This document shows, one piece after another, positions 46,971-55,907 of a stretch of 64,000 bases of DNA. Positions within the stretch are counted from its first letter, which is position 1; every line of letters begins with the position of its first letter. The position numbers and the translations under genes are program-made. The notes beneath the pieces are model-generated. The model did no database searches and was not told where the DNA came from. It saw nothing but the letters and a program-made list of their open reading frames with translations. The DNA comes from Roseovarius sp. ZX-A-9 (lineage in GTDB: Bacteria > Pseudomonadota > Alphaproteobacteria > Rhodobacterales > Rhodobacteraceae), in NCBI RefSeq assembly GCF_028369135.1, contig NZ_JAPWHW010000009.1, positions 120,190 to 184,189 on the forward strand, in the 5' to 3' direction.

Positions 46971-47573
46971 ATGACGTTTTCCCCTGACCCGGTCTGCAAA
47001 CTGATCCTCGGCTCTGCCAGCCCGCGTCGCCGCGAGTTGCTGGCGCAGATCGGCGTGGTCGCGGATGATATTCGCCCGCCCGATATTGACGAGACACCCC
47101 ACAAGGCAGAGCTGCCGCGCCCCTATTGCATTCGCATGGCGCGGCAAAAGGCGCAGGCGATCAATTCAGGCGCCGATGAGATCGTCCTGTCTGCGGATAC
47201 CACCGTTGCGCTGGGGCGGCGTATACTGGGCAAACCTGCCGATGTCGGAGAGGCTGCGGAGTTTCTGCTGGCGCTCTCGGGGCGCAGACACCGCGTGATC
47301 ACCGCCGTTGCGGTGCGGCGCGGCGACCAGATATGGCAGCGCGACGTGCTCAGCCATGTCAAGATGAAGCGGCTCTCGGATATGGAACTGAACGGATATC
47401 TTGCCACCAACGACTGGCAGGGCAAGGCCGGCGGCTATGGCATACAGGGGCCTGCGGGCGCGCTGATCCCGTGGCTGAGCGGGTCATTCACCGGCGTTGT
47501 AGGTCTGCCATTGGCCGAGACCGCAACCCTATTGCAGGCGGCGGGCTATCCGCTCTGGAGGCAGATTACATGA
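46971..47573 (+). CDS. maf: Maf family nucleotide pyrophosphatase
   Basis: A 200-residue enzyme that hydrolyses non-canonical or canonical nucleoside triphosphates and is linked to septum control. The Maf motifs [48 protein letters not shown] and [18 protein letters not shown] are present. ATG 46971 ([10 protein letters not shown]) fits better than ATG 46956. The stop overlaps the next start (ATGA). Confidence 0.95.
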   Translation: MTFSPDPVCKLILGSASPRRRELLAQIGVVADDIRPPDIDETPHKAELPRPYCIRMARQKAQAINSGADEIVLSADTTVALGRRILGKPADVGEAAEFLLALSGRRHRVITAVAVRRGDQIWQRDVLSHVKMKRLSDMELNGYLATNDWQGKAGGYGIQGPAGALIPWLSGSFTGVVGLPLAETATLLQAAGYPLWRQIT

Positions 47574-48589
47574 AGGGACGCACAATCGTTCTGGACCATA
47601 TAGGCGATACCGAGGCAGCGGCGCTGCTGGTGGATGGCGTGCTCGACGATTTGCTGGTGGACAGCGATGGCCCGCGGCCCGGCACGATCTACCGGGCCAT
47701 TGCCGACCGTCCCGTCAAGGGGCAGGGCGGCATGTTCCTGCGCACCCCGGACGGCTCGGCCTTTCTGCGGCAGGTCAAGGGGCTGGCGCCGGGGCAGTCG
47801 CTGCTGGTGCAGGTCACGGGCCATGCCGAGCCGGGCAAGGCGATCCCGGTCACGCAGAAACTGCTGTTCAAGAGCCGCTATGCTATCGTGACCCCCGGCG
47901 CGCCGGGGCTGAACGTGTCGCGCAGCATCCGCGACGAGGACCGGCGCGACAGCCTGCTGGAAATCGCCCATGCCGAGATGGAGCCCGGCCCGATGGGGCT
48001 GATCCTGCGATCCTCCTGCGCCGAGGCCGATTCGGAGGAAATCGCCGAAGACATTCGCGCCATGATTGATCTGGCTCACGCGGTCACAAGCGATTCGCAA
48101 GGCGATGCCGAGACGCTGACCGAGGGCGACGCGCCGCACCTTCATGCCTGGCGCGAATGGCAGGCAGAGGACGTGCACAGCGCGCCGGACGGCTTTGCCG
48201 ATCTCGGCGTGCTCGACCAGCTCGAGGCGCTGCGCAGCCCGCTGGTGCCGCTCTCCGGCGGTGGCTCGATCTATGTGGAGCCGACCCGCGCGCTGATTGC
48301 CGTGGATGTGAACACCGGCGGCGATGCCAGCCCCGCCGCAGCCCTCAAGGCGAACTACGCCGCGGCCCGCGCGCTGCCGCGCCAGTTGCGCCTGCGGGGC
48401 TTGGGCGGGCAGATCACGCTTGATCTGGCACCGATGGCGAAAAAGGACCGTCGCCCGTTCGAAACCGCCCTACGCTCGGCATTTCGGGCCGATGTGACCG
48501 AAACCGCACTTGTCGGATGGACCCCGCTGGGCCATTTCGAGCTGCAGAGGAAGCGCGACCGCGCGCCGCTGGAGAGTTGCCTGCCATGA
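47570..48589 (+). CDS. Ribonuclease E/G family protein, compact form
   Basis: A 339-residue endoribonuclease relative. An N-terminal S1-like part ([36 protein letters not shown]) precedes the RNase E/G catalytic core with the metal-binding aspartates in IAVDVNTGG and TLDLAPM, and the conserved [18 protein letters not shown]. The protein is much shorter than RNase G (about 490) or E, ending soon after the DNase-I-like domain and lacking the zinc-link cysteines. Such short forms recur in Rhodobacterales. ATG 47570 overlaps the maf stop; its own stop overlaps yacG. Confidence 0.9.
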   Translation: MKGRTIVLDHIGDTEAAALLVDGVLDDLLVDSDGPRPGTIYRAIADRPVKGQGGMFLRTPDGSAFLRQVKGLAPGQSLLVQVTGHAEPGKAIPVTQKLLFKSRYAIVTPGAPGLNVSRSIRDEDRRDSLLEIAHAEMEPGPMGLILRSSCAEADSEEIAEDIRAMIDLAHAVTSDSQGDAETLTEGDAPHLHAWREWQAEDVHSAPDGFADLGVLDQLEALRSPLVPLSGGGSIYVEPTRALIAVDVNTGGDASPAAALKANYAAARALPRQLRLRGLGGQITLDLAPMAKKDRRPFETALRSAFRADVTETALVGWTPLGHFELQRKRDRAPLESCLP

Positions 48590-48777
48590 AATGCCCGATC
48601 TGCTCAAAGCCGACCACACACGCCTTTCGCCCGTTCTGTTCGCAGCGCTGTGCGGATATCGACCTCGGAAAATGGCTGAGCGGTGACTACGCGGTCCCCT
48701 CGCGCGACCCCGAGGATATCGAGGCAGCGGCGGAGGCCGCAGAGGCCGCCGGGGACACATCCTCCAAGTCACATTGA
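48586..48777 (+). CDS. yacG: DNA gyrase inhibitor YacG
   Basis: A 63-residue zinc protein with Cys3, Cys6, Cys18 and Cys22 ([26 protein letters not shown]). It inhibits GyrB in E. coli. The acidic, Ala-rich C-terminal tail is typical. The start overlaps the RNase stop (ATGA). The tRNA-Phe gene follows 79 bases later. Confidence 0.93.
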   Translation: MKCPICSKPTTHAFRPFCSQRCADIDLGKWLSGDYAVPSRDPEDIEAAAEAAEAAGDTSSKSH

Positions 48778-48856
48778 ATTATTTGGTCTTACCCTCTGGA
48801 CAGCCCCGCAGGCCTCGCCTAGAACGCGCTCACCCGAACGCTTTCGCGTTCCCCGT

Positions 48857-48931
48857 GCCCGGGTAGCTCAGGGGTAGAGCAGTGGATTGAAAATCCTCGT
48901 GTCGGTGGTTCGATTCCGCCCCCGGGCACCA
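48857..48931 (+). tRNA. tRNA-Phe (GAA)
   Basis: A 75-base cloverleaf. Acceptor stem GCCCGGG/CCCGGGC, D arm GCTC-AGGGGTA-GAGC, anticodon loop TTGAAAA with GAA anticodon, T loop TTCGATT, and encoded CCA. One T-T mismatch occurs in the anticodon stem. The integrase immediately downstream shows that its 3' end serves as an attachment site. Confidence 0.96.
48906..48931. other. Candidate attachment site (attL) at tRNA-Phe 3' end
   Basis: The T arm and acceptor end of tRNA-Phe, where tRNA-targeting tyrosine integrases usually recombine. The integrase gene ends 91 bases away and reads towards it. No second copy was found to the right inside the window, so the other end of the island would lie beyond 64000. 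Confidence 0.45.
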
Positions 48932-48977
48932 TTTCGATTGTTATCCCAGAGTTCTCAGGGGTTTAGGGGGCGAATTT

Positions 48978-49012
48978 GTCCCACCCTTTGCTATTGCTTC
49001 GAAAAGTGGGAC
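48978..49012. promoter_or_regulatory. Inverted repeat between tRNA-Phe and integrase
   Basis: GTCCCAC (48978-48984) and GTGGGAC (49006-49012) form a 7-base-pair inverted repeat, with a related GTCCTAC at 49019-49025. It could be a terminator for the integrase gene or arm-type binding sites for the integrase. Confidence 0.35.
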
Positions 49013-49021
49013 ACTTTTGTC

Positions 49022-50071
49022 CTACTTTCGTTCCCCAGTCATGCGCTTCAGGGCGCTTTCTGCGCGAACCCTCTGGCTGGCCGCGCGCGTGTAACGGGTG
49101 ACTTCCTTCGAAGTCCGATGCCCTGTAATCGCCATAATCTCAAATTCGGTGCAACCTATTTCCGCGAGTCGTGCCGCGGCGGCTTTGCGGAGGCCGTGGA
49201 CAGAGCATTGGGGCAAGTCGGCTTCGTCGCACCACTTGCGAAAACGGTTGCCGAAACCATTCGAGGTAAAGGGTTTATTGAAAGCCGTGACAAGGAAGGT
49301 CAGGTCGCCGGTGGGGCTGGCATCAATGATCCGCTGAAGATCCCCTACAATCGGGATTTCCTGTCGGACGGGTGAACGGTTCCGGTTTTTATGCTGAGTG
49401 AAAACCAGCCACCCGTCGCGAACGTGCTGCTTTCCAAACTGGACCAAATCGGAGCGCCGTTGACCAGTATAGAGCGCGAGGGCGAGCGCCAGCCGTGCCA
49501 TGGATCCGACCGAATGCTTCTGCTCAAACTTCTCGATTTCGGCTAGAGTCCAAGTATGGTACCCGTCGGGGTTTTTCGGGTTGAGATATTCAATTTCTGT
49601 CGCCGGATTTCGGTCGTGAAGGTCATAACGGACTGCAAATTTATAGAGCTGCCGAAGTGCCTTAACCATCCCATTTGCGGCTTCTGGACGCTCCATCATT
49701 TCGTCGCGCCGTGCCCGGATATGCCTCGGCTGAAGGAGGGCGAATGGCTTTTCTCCGTCGTTCTTATGTTGGCAGAAGCGCTCCAGGATACTCCTGCGGA
49801 CCATCTGCGTCCTAGGGGACAGTTCCCGGAACATAGCGGACTTGAAGTATTCTATGCAGAGGAAGCGAACCGATCCGGGGGGCACCTGCGCCGAATTAGG
49901 CGTATTCTTGGCCTTCGTTTCGCCCGCGAAAGCGGCCTTGTAGGCGGCGAGAAACTGAGGAGAACCAATTGGACCGGGAAGCCTAATTTTTTTGCCGTTC
50001 CGTCGGAAGTAAATGCGGACGTTTCCGTGGCGGTCGGTATCCTCGACAACATATTTCAAACGAATTTTCAT
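49022..50071 (-). CDS. int: Tyrosine-type site-specific integrase
   Basis: A 349-residue phage-type integrase that would insert and excise the island at tRNA-Phe. The catalytic residues are complete: Arg205 (YTGQRRSDL), His292 and Arg295 (VHGLRKAAAARL), His318 (ITGHRTSKEV) and nucleophile Tyr327 (VTRYTRA). An N-terminal arm-binding part (VRIYFRRNGKKIRLPGPIGS) and a core-binding part precede them. ATG 50071 has GGGAG five bases upstream, so I reject the longer start at 50086. The gene reads towards the tRNA, the usual arrangement. Confidence 0.95.
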   Translation of the reverse strand: MKIRLKYVVEDTDRHGNVRIYFRRNGKKIRLPGPIGSPQFLAAYKAAFAGETKAKNTPNSAQVPPGSVRFLCIEYFKSAMFRELSPRTQMVRRSILERFCQHKNDGEKPFALLQPRHIRARRDEMMERPEAANGMVKALRQLYKFAVRYDLHDRNPATEIEYLNPKNPDGYHTWTLAEIEKFEQKHSVGSMARLALALALYTGQRRSDLVQFGKQHVRDGWLVFTQHKNRNRSPVRQEIPIVGDLQRIIDASPTGDLTFLVTAFNKPFTSNGFGNRFRKWCDEADLPQCSVHGLRKAAAARLAEIGCTEFEIMAITGHRTSKEVTRYTRAASQRVRAESALKRMTGERK

Positions 50072-50088
50072 GGTTCTCCCAGTCAAGC

Positions 50089-50358
50089 TCAGACGTCCCA
50101 GGGATTGTGATCGACATCCCCGTCACTCGGCAAATCTTCGAAGAAACGATCAAGGGCGCGCACGTCCCAGACCTTTCTCCCATCGATCTTCTTCGGCTTG
50201 GGCATTCGTCCGTCCGAAACCATTTCGTCGAATTTGGTCGCTCCCACACCGATGTAGCCCGCGGCCAGAGCACGCGATAGCCCGCGTTGTGTAGGTGGTT
50301 GAACCGCCCGGCTTCGGCCAAGGGGATGAAAGTCATCGACGCGCAATGGTTTCACCAT
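50089..50358 (-). CDS. Excisionase-like/AlpA-type DNA-binding protein
   Basis: An 89-residue protein with a winged-helix MerR/AlpA-like segment: LSRALAAGYIGVGATKFDEMVSDGRMPKPKKIDGRKVWDVRALDRFFEDL. It lies 17 bases upstream of the integrase gene on the same strand, where recombination directionality factors are often found. I chose ATG 50358 (MVKPLRVDDF); a longer frame starting at 50457 is possible. Confidence 0.75.
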   Translation of the reverse strand: MVKPLRVDDFHPLGRSRAVQPPTQRGLSRALAAGYIGVGATKFDEMVSDGRMPKPKKIDGRKVWDVRALDRFFEDLPSDGDVDHNPWDV

Positions 50359-50689
50359 AATGTAGGCCGTGCAGGGTCGAACCGTTATAGGCGGCGCCTG
50401 TTGAGTGGTGGGTAAAGCTCCCGAGGCTGCACGCCCAAGCATCCAGCTCCAACGCAACTGAGGCTGCGAAAATATTTCCTATTTCTGTATGAAGAAAGCG
50501 TGAGTCCCAGTAGACCATTATCCCTATCCCCTTAATTAACCATTACCTTACCGTGGAAAATTTAAGCCATCATTTAAGAGGTAAATCGACACCGGCCCTA
50601 TTGCGCGAGAAACTCGCCCAAAACGATGTTGACGACCACTGGCGTCCACGAAACCGGCAGCAGGCCCCATCTCTCAACCTCATCTTTAC
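50359..50689. other. AT-rich non-coding gap between integrase module and recombinase operon
   Basis: About 330 bases; the middle part (50500-50590) is notably AT-rich, with TTAATTAACC and TTTAAG stretches. No gene is called. It may hold the integrase-module promoter and an end of the adjoining recombinase element. Confidence 0.5.
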
Positions 50690-52429
50690 TCACTTCCGGA
50701 TACGCCCGATCCTCGGCGGAAGCAGGGCTGTATCAGTCACTTCGGGGATGTCATGCAGCGCGTCGAATGCCTCGATATGTCCAGCCAAAGTCAGGGCGAG
50801 ATCAGCGCGTCCATGCGGCGGATTTCTCAGTGTTGACCGTAATTCGCGGTCAAGGCGCTGAGCCCACTCCTTGGATACGCAGTTCGGAGCTTTGCCGGGA
50901 TTCCAAGAGAGGACCTTCGGCACTGGGTTAGCTAGTGCTCTCATCCCGGTTGCGGCAACCACCTGCTGCAACTGTTGCCACGCAGAGGTCCAGGGAAGTT
51001 CGATGAAGGTCTGAAGTTTCCTGATATTATCCGAGTGCGTTTTGCGTCGGGGTTCATGAGGGCCTAAGTCGAATTCTTTGATGTCAGCACGCAGGAGCTC
51101 CTCCAAAGAAAGCTTAGGGCGCCCCATTGCGTCTGTCAGGACGCCAACCGATAGGCGAAAGGCGCGGCGTGTTGAGGGGGCTGGATTCATGAAGTCCAAC
51201 AGCTCTTCCAGCTCGGCCCGAATTTTCCTGGTGAGTCCGCCCTGGGTAAACCGTTGATCCTCAGGAGGTGATAAGATTGGGAGACCTTTCAACGCAGGAT
51301 CATGGGATAAACTTGCGATGTCTCGGACGGCAGCCCTGAGGTTTGTGCGATCGCCCCTCTTGGTGACCTGGCGCCGAAGGGTGTCGACGAAATCTTGACT
51401 TAGATACCGTGGAGGAACACCGGCTGCGCGGGCGTGCCGGCGCAGATATGAAAGCCCTCTGAACCGTTCTGATTTCCAGCCCTGCTTGCGCAGATATGCA
51501 TAGAGATCATCCCAGGCTGTCTCTACCGGGTCCTTGGGTGGCACGGGTGTAGGTTTCCGGGGTTGCGCGTGGCGCTGAACACCAGAAGGTTTGGTTGGCT
51601 GTGGATTGGTTTTTCGAGGTTTTGGGCCATTCAACGCAACCTGTAACCGTTCCTTGTAGGCGCGCAGCGTTCCGACCGTAATGGAGGGAAGCTTTGCCTC
51701 CTCGGGATCAGGAAGGTCGCGAATGGCTGCGCGCAGGTCGTCCAGTGTGTCGGTCTTTCCATTCAATCTCCCCCCCATGACGGCAAGCCTGTTCAGATAG
51801 TTCAAGGCCACTACCGTGCTCCGCGCAGGTAAGCTGTCTCGCCATTTTTTGAGGGCGGGAGACATGTTCGCCGCCCCATGATTTCGAAGGCCGGGAAACG
51901 GATCAGGGCACTTGTCCGGGAGGAGGCCCGAGCGCAGCGCCAGATCGTTCTTGAAGAGGTTTCGAAACACATTGACGCCGGCCCTGAACTGCACCGGCAC
52001 CTGACTGGGCATCTCTCTACGAATATTCACGAGAAGAACATCCGTGACGTCTTTCGGCAGCGTCTCCGGCGAAAGAAATTTGCGCAAGTTGTAGAGGGCA
52101 CTATTCCCCCCATTTTTCTGGAGGCGCTCAGCCCGGCTGAGCGACTGCCACGGATCCGCGTCCACATCTCCCGGAGCAAAGCGCATCTGTGCATTCAGTA
52201 TCAGGCCTCTCCAGGCCAGGTACTGTGAGCGCCCCGTCCAAAATCCATGCAAGTCAGCCTGCTGAGAGGCATATTTGGCCCCGAAGAGGGGCGCGGAAAA
52301 ATCAAGCGCTGACACCGGTACTCCCTCGACCTGAGCGAGATGTTCAATCGCGACTAGGGTTGCGAAGGCCTTACCCTCGGAGAGTTGTTGTTCCGACGTG
52401 ATTGCCGTGTGAATTTCCGAGAGCTTCAT
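50690..52429 (-). CDS. Recombinase-like protein, third of a three-gene operon
   Basis: A 579-residue protein. The C-terminal half (KIRAELEELLDFMNPAPSTRRAFRLSVGVLTDAMG, TSAWQQLQQVVAATGMRALANPVP) resembles the alpha-helical layout of phage integrases. I cannot find a full Arg-His-Arg-Tyr set, so it is likely non-catalytic or very diverged. Positions 270-300 hold a Pro/Lys-rich linker. It overlaps the upstream gene by four bases (ATGA). Position and size match the third large protein of a GInt-like gin operon; that parallel is from gene layout only. Confidence 0.6.
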   Translation of the reverse strand: MKLSEIHTAITSEQQLSEGKAFATLVAIEHLAQVEGVPVSALDFSAPLFGAKYASQQADLHGFWTGRSQYLAWRGLILNAQMRFAPGDVDADPWQSLSRAERLQKNGGNSALYNLRKFLSPETLPKDVTDVLLVNIRREMPSQVPVQFRAGVNVFRNLFKNDLALRSGLLPDKCPDPFPGLRNHGAANMSPALKKWRDSLPARSTVVALNYLNRLAVMGGRLNGKTDTLDDLRAAIRDLPDPEEAKLPSITVGTLRAYKERLQVALNGPKPRKTNPQPTKPSGVQRHAQPRKPTPVPPKDPVETAWDDLYAYLRKQGWKSERFRGLSYLRRHARAAGVPPRYLSQDFVDTLRRQVTKRGDRTNLRAAVRDIASLSHDPALKGLPILSPPEDQRFTQGGLTRKIRAELEELLDFMNPAPSTRRAFRLSVGVLTDAMGRPKLSLEELLRADIKEFDLGPHEPRRKTHSDNIRKLQTFIELPWTSAWQQLQQVVAATGMRALANPVPKVLSWNPGKAPNCVSKEWAQRLDRELRSTLRNPPHGRADLALTLAGHIEAFDALHDIPEVTDTALLPPRIGRIRK

Positions 52430-53907
52430 CCTTCGGTCTCCTCATCGTTACTGAGTCTCTGTATGGCCTCCAGGAGGTCCGGCGGCATCAGTGCTGCGCG
52501 CCGGGCGGCTGCGGCGTTCTGGACCCTGGTGATTGCAACCTGGCGAACCCGTTTCGCCTGGTATTTTTTCGCCGTTGCAGGGGATGTCTGATGTGCCATC
52601 ACCATGGTATCGCGCGTCCCGACTTCACCACGGTTGATTGCCTGATCAGTGTGAAGCATCGTTCGCGTCGTGGTGAACGAGGTGCCTGCATAGGTTTTGA
52701 ACAGGCGTGGAACATAGGTCCTGCTCGGGTGCTTCCCGCTCTCGGGCACGAAGAGGGGGCCACCTGCCTTCATGGCGCAGGCTCTCAGCTCAGGCAGGTG
52801 GCGGGCATCGTGATCGCCCTGAATCACGACGTCGACGTACCGGGCAAACTCCGGCTCCAGCGCAACGACAAGGCGGTCGGTGTTGTGCCGTTTGGTTTTC
52901 GAGATCTCGGTGTTGATCACCCAAGTGCCGGATTCCCAGAACAGGCTTTCCCCCAGAACCAGTTGAGCATCTGCGTTACGCAGGGGCACGATGCTGTAGA
53001 GCCCGAGGATCGCACCTCCGTTTCTAATACGGTGGCGGCGGGCAGCATTGCCTTCTGATGCGGCATGCAGAAGGAGCGCGTCAGCCTTGTCCATGAGACC
53101 TAAAGTGGTGTTGCCGGTCTCGAGAAGCGCCTGAAATTTGAGGGCATCCTGGCCCCTCTCGTAGAAAGAATAACGGGTCAGGCGTTTGCTGAGATATTTT
53201 CTATTCTCTTCGGTGCCGAGGCCACTATACCGCGCAAAGCGATGAAGCTCTTCAACCGTGGCCCGCATCGTTGACCACCGGATGCCATGCCTTCGCAAGC
53301 GGAGCCGGTCTTCCAGGCCGGTGAGGTACCGATCGACGACTTCAGCCGAAAGATCGGGTTTTAGGCCTTCCTCCTGAGCCGACCAGGTAAGCTGACAGAG
53401 CTTCTCCCGCATGCGCTGCAAGATGTCGTGGGCAGGCGCCGCAGTGCTCTCCCCGGGCAGGCCCTGAGCCGCCCGGCGCAAGACCTCCTTCCAGTCAGGG
53501 GGCAGCATCCAGGGATGGACCGATACCTTCCGCACTCTTGCGTCTGCCCGGTACTGGCAGGGATCCCAAGGTGCCGCCGGTTTGGCGTTGTCGGTGACCG
53601 CGCACTTTGGGGCCGGTGATGACGCCGGCAGTAAGCGCATCGCATCGCAAAGGTTGGGGAGTTCTGATGGCAGAATGACAGAGAAGGCCGTGCGCAAGTG
53701 TTCGAGCCACGTGGTGGGATCACCTATGGGCTCCGAACGTGCCCATAGCGCATAATCAGAGGGCGTCGGCTGGACGACGCCGGTCTGGCGAACCAAGTCC
53801 CAGACCCGGTCAGCTGCTACGAGTGCGGGCAAGGGGATCTCATGAAGGCCTTGGATGTTGAGGAAATGCTGCCACGAAGGTTTGCTGAAGAGCTGAAGCC
53901 GGTTCAC
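52426..53907 (-). CDS. Tyrosine recombinase-like protein, second of a three-gene operon
   Basis: A 493-residue protein. Catalytic-type residues near the C-terminus: Arg in YSIVPLRNADAQLV, an RTMLHTDQAI stretch where HxxR normally stands, and MAHQTSPATAKKYQAKR with a His and candidate Tyr nucleophile. The active site thus looks partial. GTG 53907 overlaps the upstream stop by four bases (GTGA) and has a G-rich ribosome site; an open frame extends further to 54156, but lies inside the upstream gene in another frame. Its stop overlaps the next gene. Confidence 0.7.
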   Translation of the reverse strand: MNRLQLFSKPSWQHFLNIQGLHEIPLPALVAADRVWDLVRQTGVVQPTPSDYALWARSEPIGDPTTWLEHLRTAFSVILPSELPNLCDAMRLLPASSPAPKCAVTDNAKPAAPWDPCQYRADARVRKVSVHPWMLPPDWKEVLRRAAQGLPGESTAAPAHDILQRMREKLCQLTWSAQEEGLKPDLSAEVVDRYLTGLEDRLRLRRHGIRWSTMRATVEELHRFARYSGLGTEENRKYLSKRLTRYSFYERGQDALKFQALLETGNTTLGLMDKADALLLHAASEGNAARRHRIRNGGAILGLYSIVPLRNADAQLVLGESLFWESGTWVINTEISKTKRHNTDRLVVALEPEFARYVDVVIQGDHDARHLPELRACAMKAGGPLFVPESGKHPSRTYVPRLFKTYAGTSFTTTRTMLHTDQAINRGEVGTRDTMVMAHQTSPATAKKYQAKRVRQVAITRVQNAAAARRAALMPPDLLEAIQRLSNDEETEG

Positions 53908-55805
53908 GTCACTGCCCCCCGCGCTTTCAAAATTTCTGCCCGTCGCCGCGCGGTATCGCGCTGCACGTTCAAGACCGATTGCTTGGCATTGACCCAGGCA
54001 TAGTTGCGCTGCACGACGGCCACGGTGTCGCCAAGGACCTTCGCGAGGTCCTCCATGGATCGCCGCCCTTCGTTGATGTCGATCGAGCAGTACCCGTGGC
54101 GGAAATTGTGGGAATTCATCGGCAGACCGATTTCGGCCGAAGCTTCCGCCAACCAAGTGTAAAATGTCTCTTTTGCAAAGCCTGAATTGTTTGAACTTGC
54201 CGTTCCAAGAGGCGGGAAAAATGCGTGGGTCTTGTCTGCTTCCGGGAAAAGGGGGCGGATTGCAGTCAGATAGAAGCGGATGATCTCGACGGCGTGGTCT
54301 CCGGGGCCGCGTTTCTCGATGGTGATTGCCTCCATCTCCTCGCCCCTCTCCGAGAGGAACTTCCCGTTTTTCAACTCTGCATTGGGAAACTTGATGATCA
54401 CGTGCGGGCTTCGACCGGTGAGATGCAGAAACATGGTCTTGCTGGGGCCGGTATGCCGCATGGAAAGCATGTTCTGTCTACGAAATGGAGCTCCTTCGAG
54501 CGCGATGGCAGAGTAAGCTGCAATCACGCCGAACATCCGTGCAGTGCGCAGCGCCTTTTTGACGGCACCCCGTTCGGTCTCTGAGAGGGTCGCCAGCACT
54601 TCGGGGGGCGAGAGGTGCGGAAGGTCATGACCATTCCGCTTTGCCGCCGCAAGGGTCTCAAGGGCGCGGCGGTAATACTCGACGTGCTGTATCTGAAAGA
54701 GGTTCGTCTTCTGCGGGTCACGCAGGAGTGTTTCGCACCAACGTTTCACCTTGGGACCCATTGCATTGCCTGCAAAGCGGCCCTCTACCAAGTGGGGAAG
54801 CACTGCAATCAAGCCAGTGACATAGCTACCAGCTTCTGTCAGTCCGTTCCGTTGCAGCAGGGCGCCGAGATCTGCGGCATAACTTGCCATCGTTCTTGCT
54901 TTATGCGCTTCGTTTCTGCCCCAGGCTGCAAGAACGCAGTCGACTTGATCTTCGGTGAACAGACGGCTCAGATCGGTTTCATTCGAGAGACCGGGATACA
55001 GATCAAGCAGGGTCTTCACATACAGCGAGGTGGCGGCACTGTAACCTGCGCGTGTCGATTCTGAGAGTGGTTCCGCCAGATGGGCGTAGCCCGGATCTTT
55101 GACTTGCGTCCTTGCGGCCACGTCCACCCAAGTATTGATGGCACGCTGCAACGGTTCAGGGAGTGTGGTCAACCGGCTGGCCGGCCTCGACCCCGGGGTA
55201 ACGGGCCGTGGCGGTAGAAGGGGGCGCAGGCGATCAAACCCGCGCAAGTTATCGAGAACCTTCAATCCTTTTCTCAAGCTCTTTCGCTGCGCCACATGGG
55301 TAGTGGAAATCCAGTTCTCTGCTTGGTCCAAAGTCAGAATCGCCGGGTCGACATCTGCCGCGCGGCAGGTGTCGACCAATGCGGTCATCGCAACACGATC
55401 CTGGGCGGCCACGAGACCGGCGGTTACCAGTAGATCGACCTGGCGCAGGAGCACTGCCCATTCATCGTCCCGGTTCTTGCGTTCGGCTTTCTCGGCCTGA
55501 GCCCCCGTGACTGCTTCGATCAATCTGCGCCCGGCCCGCTGGAACTGTTTGTAGCTTTCGTTCGAAACCCCGGCTGCGTTGACCAGAGCCTGGAGGGCCG
55601 GCATGCTGCCGTGCAGCTTGGGAACGGCTTTCTCGTATTCGGTCAAGATGGCGGGGAATATGTCGAAGTCGGGCCCTTCGATACCGTGAATCACAAATGC
55701 GGTTCTCGCTTTGCGGATATCCTGTTGCTGGCTCTTGGTGCCGTGGGCTTCGATATGTGAGACGGCGTCTTTCATCGTCATGGGTTTTGTCGGTTCGTTT
55801 GTCAT
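53904..55805 (-). CDS. Large tyrosine recombinase, first of a three-gene operon
   Basis: A 633-residue integrase. The catalytic domain occupies about residues 420-610: Arg442/443 (GAPFRRQNMLSM), His566-x-x-Arg569 (SHNFRHGYCSIDI) and nucleophile candidate Tyr602 (VQRNYAWVNA). The usual second His (LGH) is LGD here. A long N-terminal part with no recognised domain precedes it. It has the best-preserved site of the three. Together with two overlapping genes downstream and an HTH gene upstream it looks like a ginABCD-type module. ATG 55805 lacks a clear ribosome site. Confidence 0.8.
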   Translation of the reverse strand: MTNEPTKPMTMKDAVSHIEAHGTKSQQQDIRKARTAFVIHGIEGPDFDIFPAILTEYEKAVPKLHGSMPALQALVNAAGVSNESYKQFQRAGRRLIEAVTGAQAEKAERKNRDDEWAVLLRQVDLLVTAGLVAAQDRVAMTALVDTCRAADVDPAILTLDQAENWISTTHVAQRKSLRKGLKVLDNLRGFDRLRPLLPPRPVTPGSRPASRLTTLPEPLQRAINTWVDVAARTQVKDPGYAHLAEPLSESTRAGYSAATSLYVKTLLDLYPGLSNETDLSRLFTEDQVDCVLAAWGRNEAHKARTMASYAADLGALLQRNGLTEAGSYVTGLIAVLPHLVEGRFAGNAMGPKVKRWCETLLRDPQKTNLFQIQHVEYYRRALETLAAAKRNGHDLPHLSPPEVLATLSETERGAVKKALRTARMFGVIAAYSAIALEGAPFRRQNMLSMRHTGPSKTMFLHLTGRSPHVIIKFPNAELKNGKFLSERGEEMEAITIEKRGPGDHAVEIIRFYLTAIRPLFPEADKTHAFFPPLGTASSNNSGFAKETFYTWLAEASAEIGLPMNSHNFRHGYCSIDINEGRRSMEDLAKVLGDTVAVVQRNYAWVNAKQSVLNVQRDTARRRAEILKARGAVT

Positions 55806-55907
55806 GGGGGCATAAATTATTGGCGTTACAAGGGGTTTTTGGTGTTATCGGGAGATTGGTAACGAAAGGTCCCAAATTTCTATGTTCCGGAAATTCGGGA
55901 CTGTTCG

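Noticed and set aside
53907..54156. Upstream extension of the second recombinase gene inside the first
   Set aside because: The extended part is out of frame with, and fully inside, the catalytic C-terminus of the first gene; GTG 53907 with GTGA overlap and a G-rich site is the better start.
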